Part shown: positions 24,740 to 37,136 of the stretch, in pieces
How the letters are laid out: each line of letters opens with the position of its first letter
Position numbering within the stretch: the first letter of the stretch is position 1
Translations under genes and position numbers: made by a program
The notes under the pieces: model-generated
Databases searched by the model: none
What the model was told of the DNA's origin: nothing
Seen by the model: the letters and a program-made list of their open reading frames with translations, nothing else
DNA from: Cladocopium goreaui
Taxonomy: Eukaryota > Sar > Dinophyceae > Suessiales > Symbiodiniaceae
NCBI GenBank assembly: GCA_947184155.2
Contig: CAMXCT020001024.1
Location: forward strand, 511,584 to 575,583
Reading direction: 5' to 3'
DNA length: 64,000 nt

Positions 24740-27700
24740 ATGCTATGTTTGCAACGGTCGGCAGGAATCATCAGGAATCTGCGGTCCCGCACTCTGGCGT
24801 TGAACCACTCGGACGGCACGAGATCCTCTACGCGGCTGGTGATCTTCTTCGCTTGCATCCACGACCTGCAAAATATAGTCAAGGAAAGTGGTGCAGATGC
24901 TTGGAGGGCTTTTCAAACCAACACGTATACACACAATTATATATATATTATGGATGTGTGTATGTATGCATGCATGCATGCATGCATGTATGTACATATA
25001 CATATGTATATATATATACATACACACCCACATACATATACTGTACATATATACATATATAACAAAAATGCATATATGTTTACAATATAAACATATATCT
25101 GCACTGCAGATATAATCATATATATAAATATATCAAAGCTGTAAATATATAGGGGAAATATATTACTGTACAGTACATTATAAAACAACGGCAGACTCTT
25201 TCAGCTAGAGCCACAATTGTCTTTAGGACAAGATCTCGCAGGATCTGGCGCCAGCCTCATGTACTCCTTGCTTGCAAGCTCTGTTGCCCATTCGTAGCGA
25301 ATCTCCGTGAAGTTTTCTTCATCTGTGGGAAGTGTGAAATCTGCAAAGGTACCTGATTGGAGTTTTCGGTGCCAAACAGGGAGGGGGTACTATGCTGGTC
25401 ATGATGATCAACATATATCAACATCACACCGGACATCGTATCAGTTTTACATTATGGAACAACGCTTGCGATTGCTTACAAACAATGGCAAGTTGCTGTT
25501 GAAAACAGGTGCCACCATGTCGGTAACAGGTCGTGGCAAGAACCAAAGCTTCTGCTCCTGCCGGAGGACACGCTTGAGAATGGATCCCATGCGAGCCACC
25601 CCCAGAGAGACCAGCCATGGCGCCTCTTCATCAAGTTCTGCCACTGGAGGCTGCTCTTCTTCCTGTGGTTCCTCTTTCATCTCAACATCCGGCTCCTCCT
25701 TGGAGCTGAGACGAAGCTTCCACAGCTGAGATTCGCTGATTCCTTTCTCAAATTCGAAAACAATCGGTATAAGTGTAGGCAATATCTATCTATACACATC
25801 TGTATCATGTCTTCAACGAATTCATTTCATACCAACTAAAGGGGCTGCACGATATCCCCGCCTTGACGCCCTCTTCTTTGACCTCTTCTGTCTTCACCTC
25901 TGAGGCCGTCCCAAAGACTAAAAATGATTAAAAATAGCCAGGCTGGAAGAGAGGCAAAAATGGGTGACATTTGGGTGTGTACGTACATTACGTACGTAAC
26001 ATATACACTGTAATATACACATATCATACCTTGTATATTACAGTAACATGTCATGTATTTATACAACTACATAATCTACATATTAAATATCATTAAATCA
26101 TATTAATACATTATACCAGTACAAATATATACAACATGATTTCGTGTGTGCATGCGCGTGTGCGTGTGTGTGTCTGTGTGTGTGTGTGGAGGTAAGATAT
26201 GGATGACTTCTCTGGTCCTTAACCGTGACGAGCAAGCTCTTTCCCTCCAGAATGGGCTCCACCCTTTGTCTTGCCAACCTTCCTTACAAAACACACTTCA
26301 CACTTCGATGGGGCATCTCCCCATCTTGATTTCAGGAAGATGATGTAGGCTGCAGGGCAAAATGCAGCAAGAGGCGAACTCTACGAGCGGGCAAGAGAAG
26401 CAATGGAAGTCTTCACCAAGAAAGTTCGGCCGGCCTGTTTCTAGCCTATGGATTGCGGGTATGATTTAGAAGAGAATGAACACAGATCTGAGAGAAGAGA
26501 TCCGCATTTTTTGGTTGCCCTTCAACTCTGTCAGCGGCTGACAGATCTGACAGCCTCTTCGTCCTTCGCTTCAGCTCCTTCCGCCTAGCAACATGTTGGG
26601 TTGCTGAACGCTGAAGGGCATACTGTAGTACACCCATACGCCCAAGTCCTTGCAATGTTTGCGTTTGACAGCTATTCCCAATCAAAACGCTCGCCACGAC
26701 CCCTGTCCCGGCACAGACCTTGCAAAACCCCTTTCCCCATTGGAAACGCTAGCTTTAACAAGCCTTGACCAAACTATCATGGTTCTATTATGTTCTATTC
26801 GTTTTTGATCGAATCCCATCGGAACGCCGGTTTCCAACGGGCCTTTTTTCGTGGGCACTGTTGACGCCCACAAACAAAAACGCGAAGCAGGCCCTTTTCC
26901 TAGTTTGTATACTGCAGGATGGGTTCTGATAAAGGAAAAAAACGAGGTCCAAAACGAGGTCAAAACGAGGTACGGAAAAAGCCCCGCATCTACACACATG
27001 GACTTTGGCCCGCAAGCCGCAAACCTGCCCTTCCTTGGATCACTGGTAGCGAAACAATGACAATTTGCAGAATCCCAGCACACCGCCATGGCAGTGTAGA
27101 GATGATAATCCCAGCGTTGTGTAGAAGTACCCGGAAACAGCAACAGCAGCAGCCGTCGAACCAGCAGCCGCAGCAACAGCAAGACGCCAGTAGCTGCAGA
27201 ACCCAACAGCAACCATCCCAAACACAATGAGAACGCAACTAGCAAGATTAAAGCACTATGCTAATAGTAAAACAACGCCCTACCCCAAACACAACCTAAA
27301 CGCCGCTTCGCCACTTTAGGTCTACATAAGATAGTAAAACAGCAACCTACCCTAAACACAAGCTAAACGCCGCATCGCCACGACTTCCACAAAAGCCTTC
27401 CCCCAAGCTAATTTCAAGATTTTTGGGATTTCGCCACGACTTGGGCAGTTGGGAGTATACACCATACTCCACACTCCATGACTCCATGACTAATGAGTTT
27501 GCAATATTATATATTCATATATGTATATGTCTATAAAATCTATTACATATTTATGGGCCACTCATACCTGATTCCGATGAAGGCTTTCCATTCATTTCCA
27601 ATCTGCCTTCTGGGTCTACAATTAGGTCCACTGCGTGACTCGTAGTTCGCGGTAGTTGAAGTTTAAGATTCAATGTGGGGGGGGGGGTCTTCCATGTTTT

Positions 27701-28548
27701 TCCAACCTTTCATTGGATTCATTGGTACCTGCTTTCGCTGGACCTTGGTTGCATGACCATGCCTTGGTTGCTTCGAACATCTTCATCTGAGCCTCCTGAC
27801 GCGCGCCGAAAGAGCACAGCTTCGAGGCACACACCAGAAGAAGAAAACCAGGGCTCAAAATATCCGGTGGCACGGTGGCACATGATTCTAAAATGATTCT
27901 AAAATGATTCTAAAATGATTCAATGAAAAGATATTAAAAATTAAGGAATAAAATTGGCAAATGACAAAACAGGAAACCAACCTTAGCATCTGTCTTGCAT
28001 CCGATGCCTCCATTGCCTTTTGCTTCTCCATCTTTTCTCTCACGAGCTTTTGCTGCATCTCCATCTGCCGTCTCCGCTCCTGCCATTTTGACATCTTCCC
28101 TAAACTATCCTAAGATATCCTAAGCAGAACACATGCACTGCAGTGTCAATGCGGCAGCAAGATACACCTTCTGAATTTTCCACTCTGTGTCCAGCTTCTC
28201 CTGCACCCATTTTGCCCATAATCAAGCAGCGTCTAGAGATGTCTAAAGTCTACAGTGTCTACAGGACACGGTTCCGACACAGAGTTGAATCAACTGTCAA
28301 CAGCTTTGCGCCTTCGATTTTCTCCAGCTGCTTTTTTCAGGAATATGTCACATAATTGTTGCATACAGTATCAATGCATATCAATGCATATCTGACCCTG
28401 CCCGTGTCCTGCTTCTCAGCCAGCACGGCTGCTCGAACTTTGACCTTGAAGCTCTCGGGCGGCTCACCCACCACCACAGCAGCAACGCGCCGAAAGTGTG
28501 GCAGGTCAAAGCGATGCAGCAAGTCCTGGCGGACTCGGACTCGTGCGG
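24740..28548 (-). CDS. Unidentified lysine/glutamate-rich nuclear-type protein, multi-exon
   Basis: Coding pieces, 5' to 3', are as follows. 28397-28548 contains LPHFRRVAAVVVGEPPESFK and ends at a GT donor. 28168-28200 (EKLDTEWKIQK) is a 33-nt exon with AG and GT borders that joins the first in frame. 27990-28092 contains KWQERRRQMEMQQKLVREKM, a coiled coil. 27720-27825 contains ARQEAQMKMFEATKAW. 26530-26605 contains ARRKELKRRTKRLSDLSAAD. 25850-25925 contains SEVKTEEVKEEGVKAGI. 25490-25765 contains ESQLWKLRLSSKEEPDVEMK and MGSILKRVLRQEQKLWFL. 25201-25352 contains EENFTEIRYEWATELASKEY and has a TGA at 25201. 24740-24880 contains KKITSRVEDLVPSEWFNA. The last piece may be an alternative 3' exon, because it follows an in-frame stop. 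The alternation of basic and acidic helices suggests a nuclear or RNA-associated protein, but no named family was recognised. Confidence 0.5.
24950..25150. repeat. TGCA/TATG/TATA microsatellite
   Basis: Short arrays of TGCA, ATAC/TATG and AT repeats. The Tyr/Ile/His/Met-rich ORFs here are artefacts. A (GT)n tract with CG interruptions follows at 26143-26192. Confidence 0.9.
27265..27395. repeat. Two direct copies of a segment of about 60 bp
   Basis: AAACACAACCTAAACGCCGC near 27291 and AAACACAAGCTAAACGCCGC near 27355 are the cores of two tandem, diverged copies that also share the flanking AGTAAAACA. No gene is seen between 26700 and 27640 apart from Gln-rich plus-strand and Leu/Val-rich minus-strand frames that I regard as compositional. 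Confidence 0.7.
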
Positions 28549-28810
28549 CTACAAAAATAGGCAGGGAATGAATGCGAACATCATGGTACCAGTAATATAC
28601 TGGCTATACGGAAATCGTTGAGGTCAACTTGCAGCAATGACTTTCTGCAAGTACTACTTCTGTAAGTTTTCATTTGATCAGAGTCAATGGATCAAACTGG
28701 GACTGCCAATTCCGGGGAAGCAGGGGCAGCAGGAGAAGTCAATCTTTGCATGGCTCACTGAGCAAACAAGGCGTTGGACTTGCAGTTGATGTGGGCCGTT
28801 TTCGGTCACA

Positions 28811-31640
28811 TCAAGCAAGTCCCATACCATCACGGCAGCCACACCATGCCATTAAATAAAGAATGTCCATGGCGCTTTGCCACTGCCCGCACTGATAGCA
28901 TGCAAGAAAGGCACTGTTGAAGCTGATCACATCTGCTAACATTTGCACTGAAGCCATTTGATTCAACAGCATACAAGCGACCTCCCAGCGCCCGCCTTTT
29001 TCACAGGCACTGATTGTGCTATTGTAGCTGATAATGTCCACTGCCACCTCCTCCATGGGCATTGTTCCAAGCAATTTCAAAGCCCATTCCCAACAGCCGT
29101 TTTTTTCACATGCGCTGATGGCACTGTTGTAGCTCACATTGGTGGCTTTCAGGGTGGTGTTTGGCATCATTTGCAAAAGTTCCAAAGCAACCAACCACTG
29201 ACCACCCTTCTCACAGGCACTGATAGCACTGTTGAACCCAACTGCATCTGGCATCACCATCTCTTCCAGCATTAAGAACAGCAATGCCAAGGCTTGTTGC
29301 CACATTTCAGCCCGGCCACAGGCGCTCATAGCAGCGCTGAAACAAACAACGTTCGGGATTACCTTCTGATGACCCATTGCCTCAAGAAAGTTCACCGCCA
29401 CTTCCCAGCGACCCTCAGCTTCACAGGAGCTGATTGCAGCGCTGAAAGTGAAAACGTCTGGGAGAACACGGGCTGAAGCCATTGAAGTCAACACCTCCAG
29501 AGCCAGTTTCCATTCTCCGACCTTCTGGCAGGAGCTGATTGCGCTGCTAAAACTGTAAACATTTGGAGTTACTCCGACAACTTTCATATAGTCCAAGAGG
29601 TGCAAGGCAACTTGCCATTGGCTGCCCTTTTCACATGCACTGATGGAGCTGCTATAGCTGACAACGTTCGGGCTGATGCGCTTGGATCCCATGGAAAACA
29701 GGAGGTGGAGGGCCTCTTCCCAGGAGCCATGTTTTTCACATGCACTGATGGCCTTGAAAGCGGTGCATGTAACAATGTAACAGTCCAACGTGTCGCCAAT
29801 GTCCAAACATGTCCAAAACCCTCAGCGGGGTCACAGAATTCAGTGGTCTGGGTTGCCACCTTGCTTCAAGATTCACTCCGATTCACTACTGCCATAGATC
29901 AGAAGGAGGCAGCTTTAAAAAGATGGTGGCGGGAGGTACCTTGCGGGATCAACCCAACATCTGAGCCTTCACCCCACATCCTTTTGCGAAAGCTGGGTGC
30001 CAAGTTTTATGTCCAGGCATGTCCAGGCCAAGGGGCACTGCTGTAGGAGATCACATTGGGGCTACTTCGTTGGCGCTCCAGCACCTGCAGCAATTCAAGT
30101 GCCAGCATCGTTTTGCCAGCCTTGGCACATGCACTGATTGCACTGTTGTATGTGATCACATCTGCCCCCTGAGGCTCCTTCCTAGGCTGCGAACATGGCC
30201 CCATTGGCTCCAAAAATGGAGCGTGTGGAAAGGGTTGGAAGACAAACTGCACACCCTTGGTGCACACACCGGCGTTCTCTGGCACACAGGCACACATATT
30301 CTGAGCAAACGATGGATAAAATAAAAATAAAATATATCTTTCGGGCATCTCTAGATTTGGTCACTTGGGGATCACATGGCATCCCCATGTTTGAACAGTT
30401 AGGCAGATCGAATCAAGCTGATTCCGCTGCATGCGCAGCATAGAACAGTAACATCATGTTGACTTATACTAGTAGTTCATTCTCATGAGACAACTCATCA
30501 TACTAATTATCTCGTTTTAATGCCAGTGTTTTCCTCGTAATATGTTCGAAAATATGAATAATATATAATAAATTATAATAATATGATGTACATTGCCATT
30601 TGCTCGGCTATACAATTGGCCAATCGGCCAAGGGATCCAAGGGGCATGTGGCGCATCATCGCAATGGCCTGCTGCCATTTGCTCATCTTCTCACAGACGC
30701 CCATGGCAGCGTTGCAACACACCGTATTGGGCGTCCGGCCGAGCTTCGACATGAAACGCATCCGTTCCAAAGCCAGAGGCCAGCGCTTGGCACAGCTGAT
30801 GGAACTGCTGCAGAATACCATGCCTTGGGAAATGTTGGAAATGTAATGGAAATGTTGGGAATCAGAATGGCAAATCATGCGGAACAACGAAAAATGGACA
30901 TTTAAAGTTTTTCGGGTGCAGTAATGATACGTGATAGTAATGGATGAATAAATAATGATCAATAATAATCATCAGTTATTGACGACGGACAAAAGATAGC
31001 ATATTTTTGACAAACAAAACACAAGTGGCAGGGTCGCCCACCTCTGGCTAGCAGTTTTAAAGAAGTAGTGTCGACGGTAGCAAAGGACTTTTCTAAAGAG
31101 GGTGTGGAGTTCAGTATCCGTTTCACGCTGCCTGTCCATGGGTCCCTCCGTCCACCCCTCATATCTGTCTTGTCTGATCTGTCTCAATCTCTTATCCAGC
31201 CTGGTTTGATGTTGCTTGCCAAGAATGATTGCAGCAAATGGCTTGACAAATGCCAACGAGAGCTCTTGGCCAAGGTTGTGGCGAGGCTGCCAAGAGTGGG
31301 ATCGCATCCGCTGCTTGCATCCAGCAAATGCAGGATTAGGTTCCATTGTTGACTGATGGCACTCCTTGGAAACAGCTGCCATCGGCCATTCATGGCCGAT
31401 TCCAGTGAAAGGCCTTGGTGTTGCAATCTCTGTAGCGCCTGCATGTACTCAGCCCATTCTGACTGATGCCTTTGTACATCTTGCACTCTCGTTGCCTGAC
31501 CCCACATGGTAGCCTCAACCTCCAGCTGTGGCACCAGGACTTCACAGGTTTGGCACTGCCATCCGGAAGGAGATCGCTTAGACCTTGCAGCCCAGGCCGA
31601 TGTGCACAGCGACCTGTGCGAAACGGCATGGTCCGGTCGG
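28811..31640 (-). CDS. Pentatricopeptide repeat (PPR) protein, at least 4 exons
   Basis: PPR proteins bind single-stranded RNA through tandem helical repeats of about 35 residues and usually act on chloroplast or mitochondrial transcripts. The last exon (28811-29752) encodes about nine repeats, each with the core SYNSAISACEKGG or a close variant, a typical dinoflagellate PPR pattern. Exon 30037 to about 30168 (ADVITYNSAISACAKAGK) joins it through a GC donor and an AG|G acceptor, restoring SYSSAISACEKHG exactly. Exon 30635-30823 adds FCSSSISCAKRW and NAAMGVCEKMSKW. It joins exon 31201 to about 31540 in frame through another GC donor at AACCAG|GC. That first visible exon is a less regular helical region (SRWHLSSHLLQSFLASNIKP) and may extend to a CQTCEV segment near 31560. 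The start codon and any targeting peptide were not identified. Antisense ORFs through this gene are shadows. Confidence 0.9.
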
Positions 31641-32239
31641 GCATTGGCATGGCGATCCGCAGCTATTAGCTTCGGTCAAGCCGGATGGCTAGGATTAGCT
31701 AAGACATGAGGCCATGATGCTGTCCATGCAGGACAGCTCATTTCTCACCATGGTGACCAGGCTTATGGGGGCTCATCTGTCTGCGGCTTGAACCCCCCAC
31801 ACTGCCCTTCATAAGACCAAGCTAGATCAACTTGATTCAACTTGTACATCCCCAATCACCCAATATCCAAATGATAAAGGTCCTGTCGTTCAGATTTCAG
31901 AAGATTGGATTTCACTTCCATCACCACGTAGTTCCGCGGAATCAAAGGGGCTATGGTGTAGAGAAGTTTTCCTTGGAACATTTTGGAACCATGCTCATGC
32001 AAACTGTGCACTGCCTAGCTCGTGGGATCTTTTGCGCATCCAAACTGACCTGTCAAAATGTGTCCAACACGTCCAAAGGAAGCCTCATAGGATTTGGAGG
32101 GATTTGGATGGAACTGTGGAATCTTTAACTTTAGAAATCTTTAGAATATTTCAAGAATCAGCTCAAATCTTCCACAGCATGACCACGCCAGGACACTCGG
32201 AGTCATTTCATCAAGCGCCTGAATTCCGAAGGTGACGTC

Positions 32240-35200
32240 GGGCTTGTCGTTGCTGTTCTTCAAGGATGTGGTCCTGCCAGTCCAAACAAAGTGGAGATTT
32301 GGAGACTAGCTGCTGGCCTTTTGAGAACCATGACCAGCAGATTCTCGGTACTGATGCTTCTGAACTGCAAGATGCCCTTGAAAATGGATGTCAGATGGTA
32401 AAGCTACCTCTGAAGCAATGCATCAACCAGCGTTGTCATCTACCCATGAAGAACGTGGTGATTCGCAGGTTGAAGCCAGCCAAGGCTTTGATTGGAATCT
32501 GACTGGCCCATGAAGATCATGAAGATGGGTTTGTTCGGGGCCCTCAACGACCACATTAGGACCACTTTGCTTTGCCCTACTTGTCTATGCGGGCCACGGT
32601 CAATATTTGGTATATAGCTCCAAGTCATCAATTTTTGAAGAGTGTATGATCGTTTTCCAAGCCCCAGCTCAATTTCCAAAAAATAGAGATGTCTCGAATA
32701 CTACTCTCCATTAACCTAAATTTTGGCTGTAGCTCATGTGCAATATCCGACGGTCATCCAGTACCCGCATGGTCCTGGGCTTTCCCAGACCACTTCCTGT
32801 AGCCCATTCCACAATCTTTCGATCCTTGGATGTGATGATTTGATTGAAGAATTTGGAATCAATCGCCCTAGGCAGAGTGGTTGCTCTTTGTGGTATGTGC
32901 TTGGATTCCAACTAACTGCAACAAAGGCACACTGACTTCAGTGTACCCAGGATGATTCTCCAAGAAGTCGTCCAACCAATCGAAGGTTCCTGCAGGATGG
33001 TGCGGAGTGATGTGTGTGTGTGTGTGTGTGACCAACACCATCCACCATCTTTTGCCACGTCACATGCCCACGGCCCATGACTTTCCAGTCCTTCATCTGG
33101 AAGTGCAATGGGAAACAGGATCTCAAACTTGCCATCTTGGCTACAGCTCGAGGATGCTATTACTGCATCTTCCTTTGCTGCTTCCTGGAAAGCTGTCTTG
33201 GCGGGTTTGTGACATAGTCGTGCAAGTCTCTCGTATCTCTCACTTTGTGCAAACCTGCTTCCCTCAAATAGAGACGCCGAGGATGGCTTGCAGACAGTGC
33301 ATTCATTTGAGTCTCACAGAATGTATAGGCCAACTAGCTTCGCAAAGGTTGCTGAAATGAGTATTGTCCATATGTTCACTTGGAGTGTTCACTTGGAGGT
33401 TCTGGGTTGCTTCTCCATGGTCTATCCCTGGTCCTGAATGGTGCAGCACTCAAATGGGACTGGTGCAATCAGGCCAGGTCCGAAGTGCACCTTGTCAAAG
33501 CTGGAAGGTGATTCAAGCACGGCTCGTTTAGTCAGAAGCTCTACCTTTGGCACTCCTCTGTTGACTGAAGCTATGTACCTTATCCATCCTTATCCTAAAA
33601 TCTGTATGACACTTGGCTTGTTAATATCAGTATGTTGATACAAGTATCTACAAATATAATTTAATATCTCGACTCAGCCCATATCTTTGCATCCATGTCT
33701 TACCCGCAAGGCGCCTGCAAAGTCACATTTCTGAAGGAAACGTGAGGAAACAGGGCGTGGCCAACAAGCCCTTCAGGAAGCGGCTGTGGCTTCGACACCT
33801 GGTGTGACTTCCACATCGAGTCAAGTCCTAGAATGAGAAAGTGACATTTGTGCGTGCAATTGCGTGCATATGTTCATTCATTTTCATTCTAGCTGTCTTT
33901 TTCATTCTCTGCGTGTTTGGACCACGAGCTATTTGACAACAAAGTTTAAGGACCGGTCGCCGGCAAACGCAAACATTGAAGATGAATGAAAATGACATGT
34001 CGGCATCCATCTGCCCTTTCTAAGCTGCAGGTTACAAAAGGAAAAGCTGCTGATTTTTTGCTGCGAGATGCCCGTCGGCCGTCTTTGAACAAGCTGATGG
34101 TGTTCGCATTTGGGCTGGCCTGTGAGTCGAGATGGCAAAATGCTTCGGCATGGTTCGGCATGTAGCATGGTCCAAGTGCCAAAAGCATCCAAGGGGCTGG
34201 GTCCAAGTTCAGGAGAACCCCAAAAACGTTGTCACGGACAAACCTTTCTGCTACGTTGGTCTTGTGCTTGTTGTTGATGAAGCAGCCATCTGAATCGAAG
34301 CAGACTGAGTCTTCCTCAGCTGGATTGGCTGAGCAGTTGCGCTCGGTAAAATTGCTTTGCCCTTGTCCTTGTCCTTGTCCTTCTTCTTTCTGGAAGTGGG
34401 GGCCTGTTAAAGGTGTGGTCATGGAAGACCTACCTGCTTTTCTCAAAATCAGTATGTGAGTATAGTATTCATGACATCTTGACTGATTCTTGCCACTTGA
34501 AGGCATTCTTTGCCCGCCACACTTCTTCCGCACGCTGACCAAGATTCTGTCTCTCCAAGAAATAGCGAGGAGCCTTTCTTGGAGAAACCGACCCGGCACT
34601 GCTGCCGAGAAATTGGCTGCAGCGGGGCCATTCGCCCTCCTGGCATCGGGATGGTATCATTGGTGATAGTTCACATCCCCAAATGGATCAACGATTCAAC
34701 GATGGTATCATGGATCAGTCATGGATACCTATAAAGCATTATATATACAAATATATATATATATAATAGGATATAATAGGATCTAATTGCATCTGCCACA
34801 AATGCGGCCTGGCATGGTTGGCAGTAGGACCTCCACAACTCGGACTTCGAACATGTACCTTCCAATGGAAAATCGATGAAAATCGACACGTCACAGTGCT
34901 TTTTGTGTTCAATGTGCTTGTCATGTTCTTCCTTTGCAGATACTTGATTACACTTGATTCTGTATAATTATTGGATATTATTGGTGCTTCATTGAATCAT
35001 CTGAATCATCCATTCTTGATGTTGCTTCATTTACAACGTATATGTAAACAGAATGCATCTCATTGCTGCCCAGAGGCCTCCCTGACTTGACTCCAACATT
35101 GGCGCGGGAAGCCGCCACCAGGAACTGCAATCCCGCATCGGACAAGCCCATCAGGACCTCCATCGGGCGTCAATGAAACATCATGTTGAATCATGTTACA

Positions 35201-36150
35201 GTACATCAACCATTTACTGAAGAATTTCATCAACCATTTAATCAAGCATAAGTGGTTGATATTCATACATATTCATACGTTGAATCATGTAAAATCATGC
35301 TAAATGCATCTACAGTCTACAGCAAATCCATCAACCACTGGCCACCATGCAGAGCTGGTGCATACAAAACCGTCACGACCCTTTGACGCGACGCGACTTG
35401 ACACCACGAGTGTGGGCTATCGTGTGCCTTGCCACCACTTGTGGGGATGACATTAAGAGTGCTATCCTCCGTCACCATTCCCACTGTCTCGGCGATTCGT
35501 GGTCGCGCATCCTGGAGTGGCCAGCATCTGGTTGTGGGGACCCAGTGGGGACTGAGTGGAGCTTCTTCGGTCAAGCGACCAAGCGCATGATCGGTCCTTC
35601 AGTGCATCCTTTTCCAGCTCGTCAGCCACTCCTGGGGGTGACCATCACAATGTCCCATGCTACCATCTCAATCCACTTTATATATGCATTATTATCATTA
35701 TTTTTTATGGACTCATCTTTCTACCTATAGTAGATCATTATACTGCTCCAATGCTCACAGCTTGCCAGGGATTGCAAAGGTCCTTCATGGCTGGTCTTGG
35801 CAACCTGCAGGCACCGTCACGTACTCTAGACATCATCTTGAAGCAACATGAAGCAGCTCTATGGACTTGCTCATGCCGAAACGCACTCACAGGCATCAAA
35901 CACTTTTGGCTCAAGGGATGATGATCTTTAATGAATATAATATTTATGTCTTTATATACACATTACATAATGATACATAATGATACAATATACATAATGA
36001 TCCTTTTACATACCCACACAGTCTGCGTTGCTTCTTGACCACTGCCTTCGCTGGTGGCTCTTCTTCCCCAGCAATCTGGGTCTTGGGCGCCATTCCGCGC
36101 CCGAAGCGTGGCTCAAGCCCGCTCTTCAGCACTTGGGGCTTCGTGGCCGC
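32240..36150 (-). CDS. Scattered exons of unidentified gene(s)
   Basis: Coding-like minus-strand pieces are as follows. 36015-36135 contains GMAPKTQIAGEEEPPAKAVV. 35317-35520 contains NVIPTSGGKAHDSPHSW and stops at 35317. 35060-35165 contains MEVLMGLSDAGLQFLVAASR. 34495-34590 contains ERQNLGQRAEEVWRAKNAFK. 34020-34440 contains ERNCSANPAEEDSVCFDSDG and VAERFVRDNVFGVLLNL. 33095-33170 contains DGKFEILFPIALPDEGL. 32160-32280 contains DVTFGIQALDEMTP. No domain is recognised, and the number of genes is uncertain. Confidence 0.35.
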
Positions 36151-37136
36151 AGCATGATGCTTGCGTTCTGGCGCTCAACTGCATCATGCCGACCGCAGTA
36201 GCATTTTTGGATTTTTTGACAACAAGTGACAATGATTGAAAATCATTGAAAACAAGTGAAGAAGATTGAAAAAGCACAAATCGTTCGAAAATATCTACAA
36301 GAAAAATGGATGGAAAAGGGATGAAAAGGGTTTCAGATATCTATCGCTCAGCACGTGTCAACTGCATTGAAGCCAAACTCCTGAGTTTTTGCCCGTATCC
36401 AGGCTGAGAAATGTCAAGAAATACCGCACTTGAACTTTGGTGCAGTGAAGTCGGGTCGCCGAATGGAGTCGCTGGCTGCACACATAAATATAGCATAATG
36501 TAGTCAAAGCATAGTCAAAGCATAATATAGAGCTATAGCTGTCTATAGCTTGGATCATCGACGACAATACTGGTCCATCTGGCACCGTGCAACAACAACA
36601 ACCACTATGTGGGCACTAGGGTTGCGACATGTTGTGACTGTGTGAGTGTGTCGTCGCCCTGGACAAGAGTCATAATTATAGGAAACCATGACGACAATCG
36701 TGAGTGTCTACTGATTGCATCATACTGTAGGTTGCAGTGGTCTCAATGTGGTCTCCAAGTAGGCTGGAAAACAAGGAACCACAGTATCAATGGCCATTTC
36801 AGGAACCTAAATTGGAGGTACCTACCATATATAAGGCCTATGTAAGGGAATATCCCCACAAAAAATTGTCTTATATGGTACAGTACCTCCATTTTAGGAT
36901 CCTGAAATTCCCATTGAAAGTAGTCAAGAAATCCGTTTCTGTCCATGTACAAGTACAAGTCCAAATCGAATGAGTAGCTACAGTACCGATGAATTCAATG
37001 ACAAGTTCAAGAACAAGGACTACAAAGTCTATCAAAGTCTGCTCATGTCTGATCAAAACATGGCTTCTTCACAACAAGACCATCATCTTTTGCCTCCGAC
37101 ACTATGAAATGTGCATCCATCACCATCGGGTTTCCC

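Noticed and set aside
28958-29476. Plus-strand ORFs with repeated Cys/His words (FFTGTDCAIV and similar)
   Set aside because: These are the mirror of the PPR repeats on the minus strand; their periodicity comes from the PPR coding repeat.
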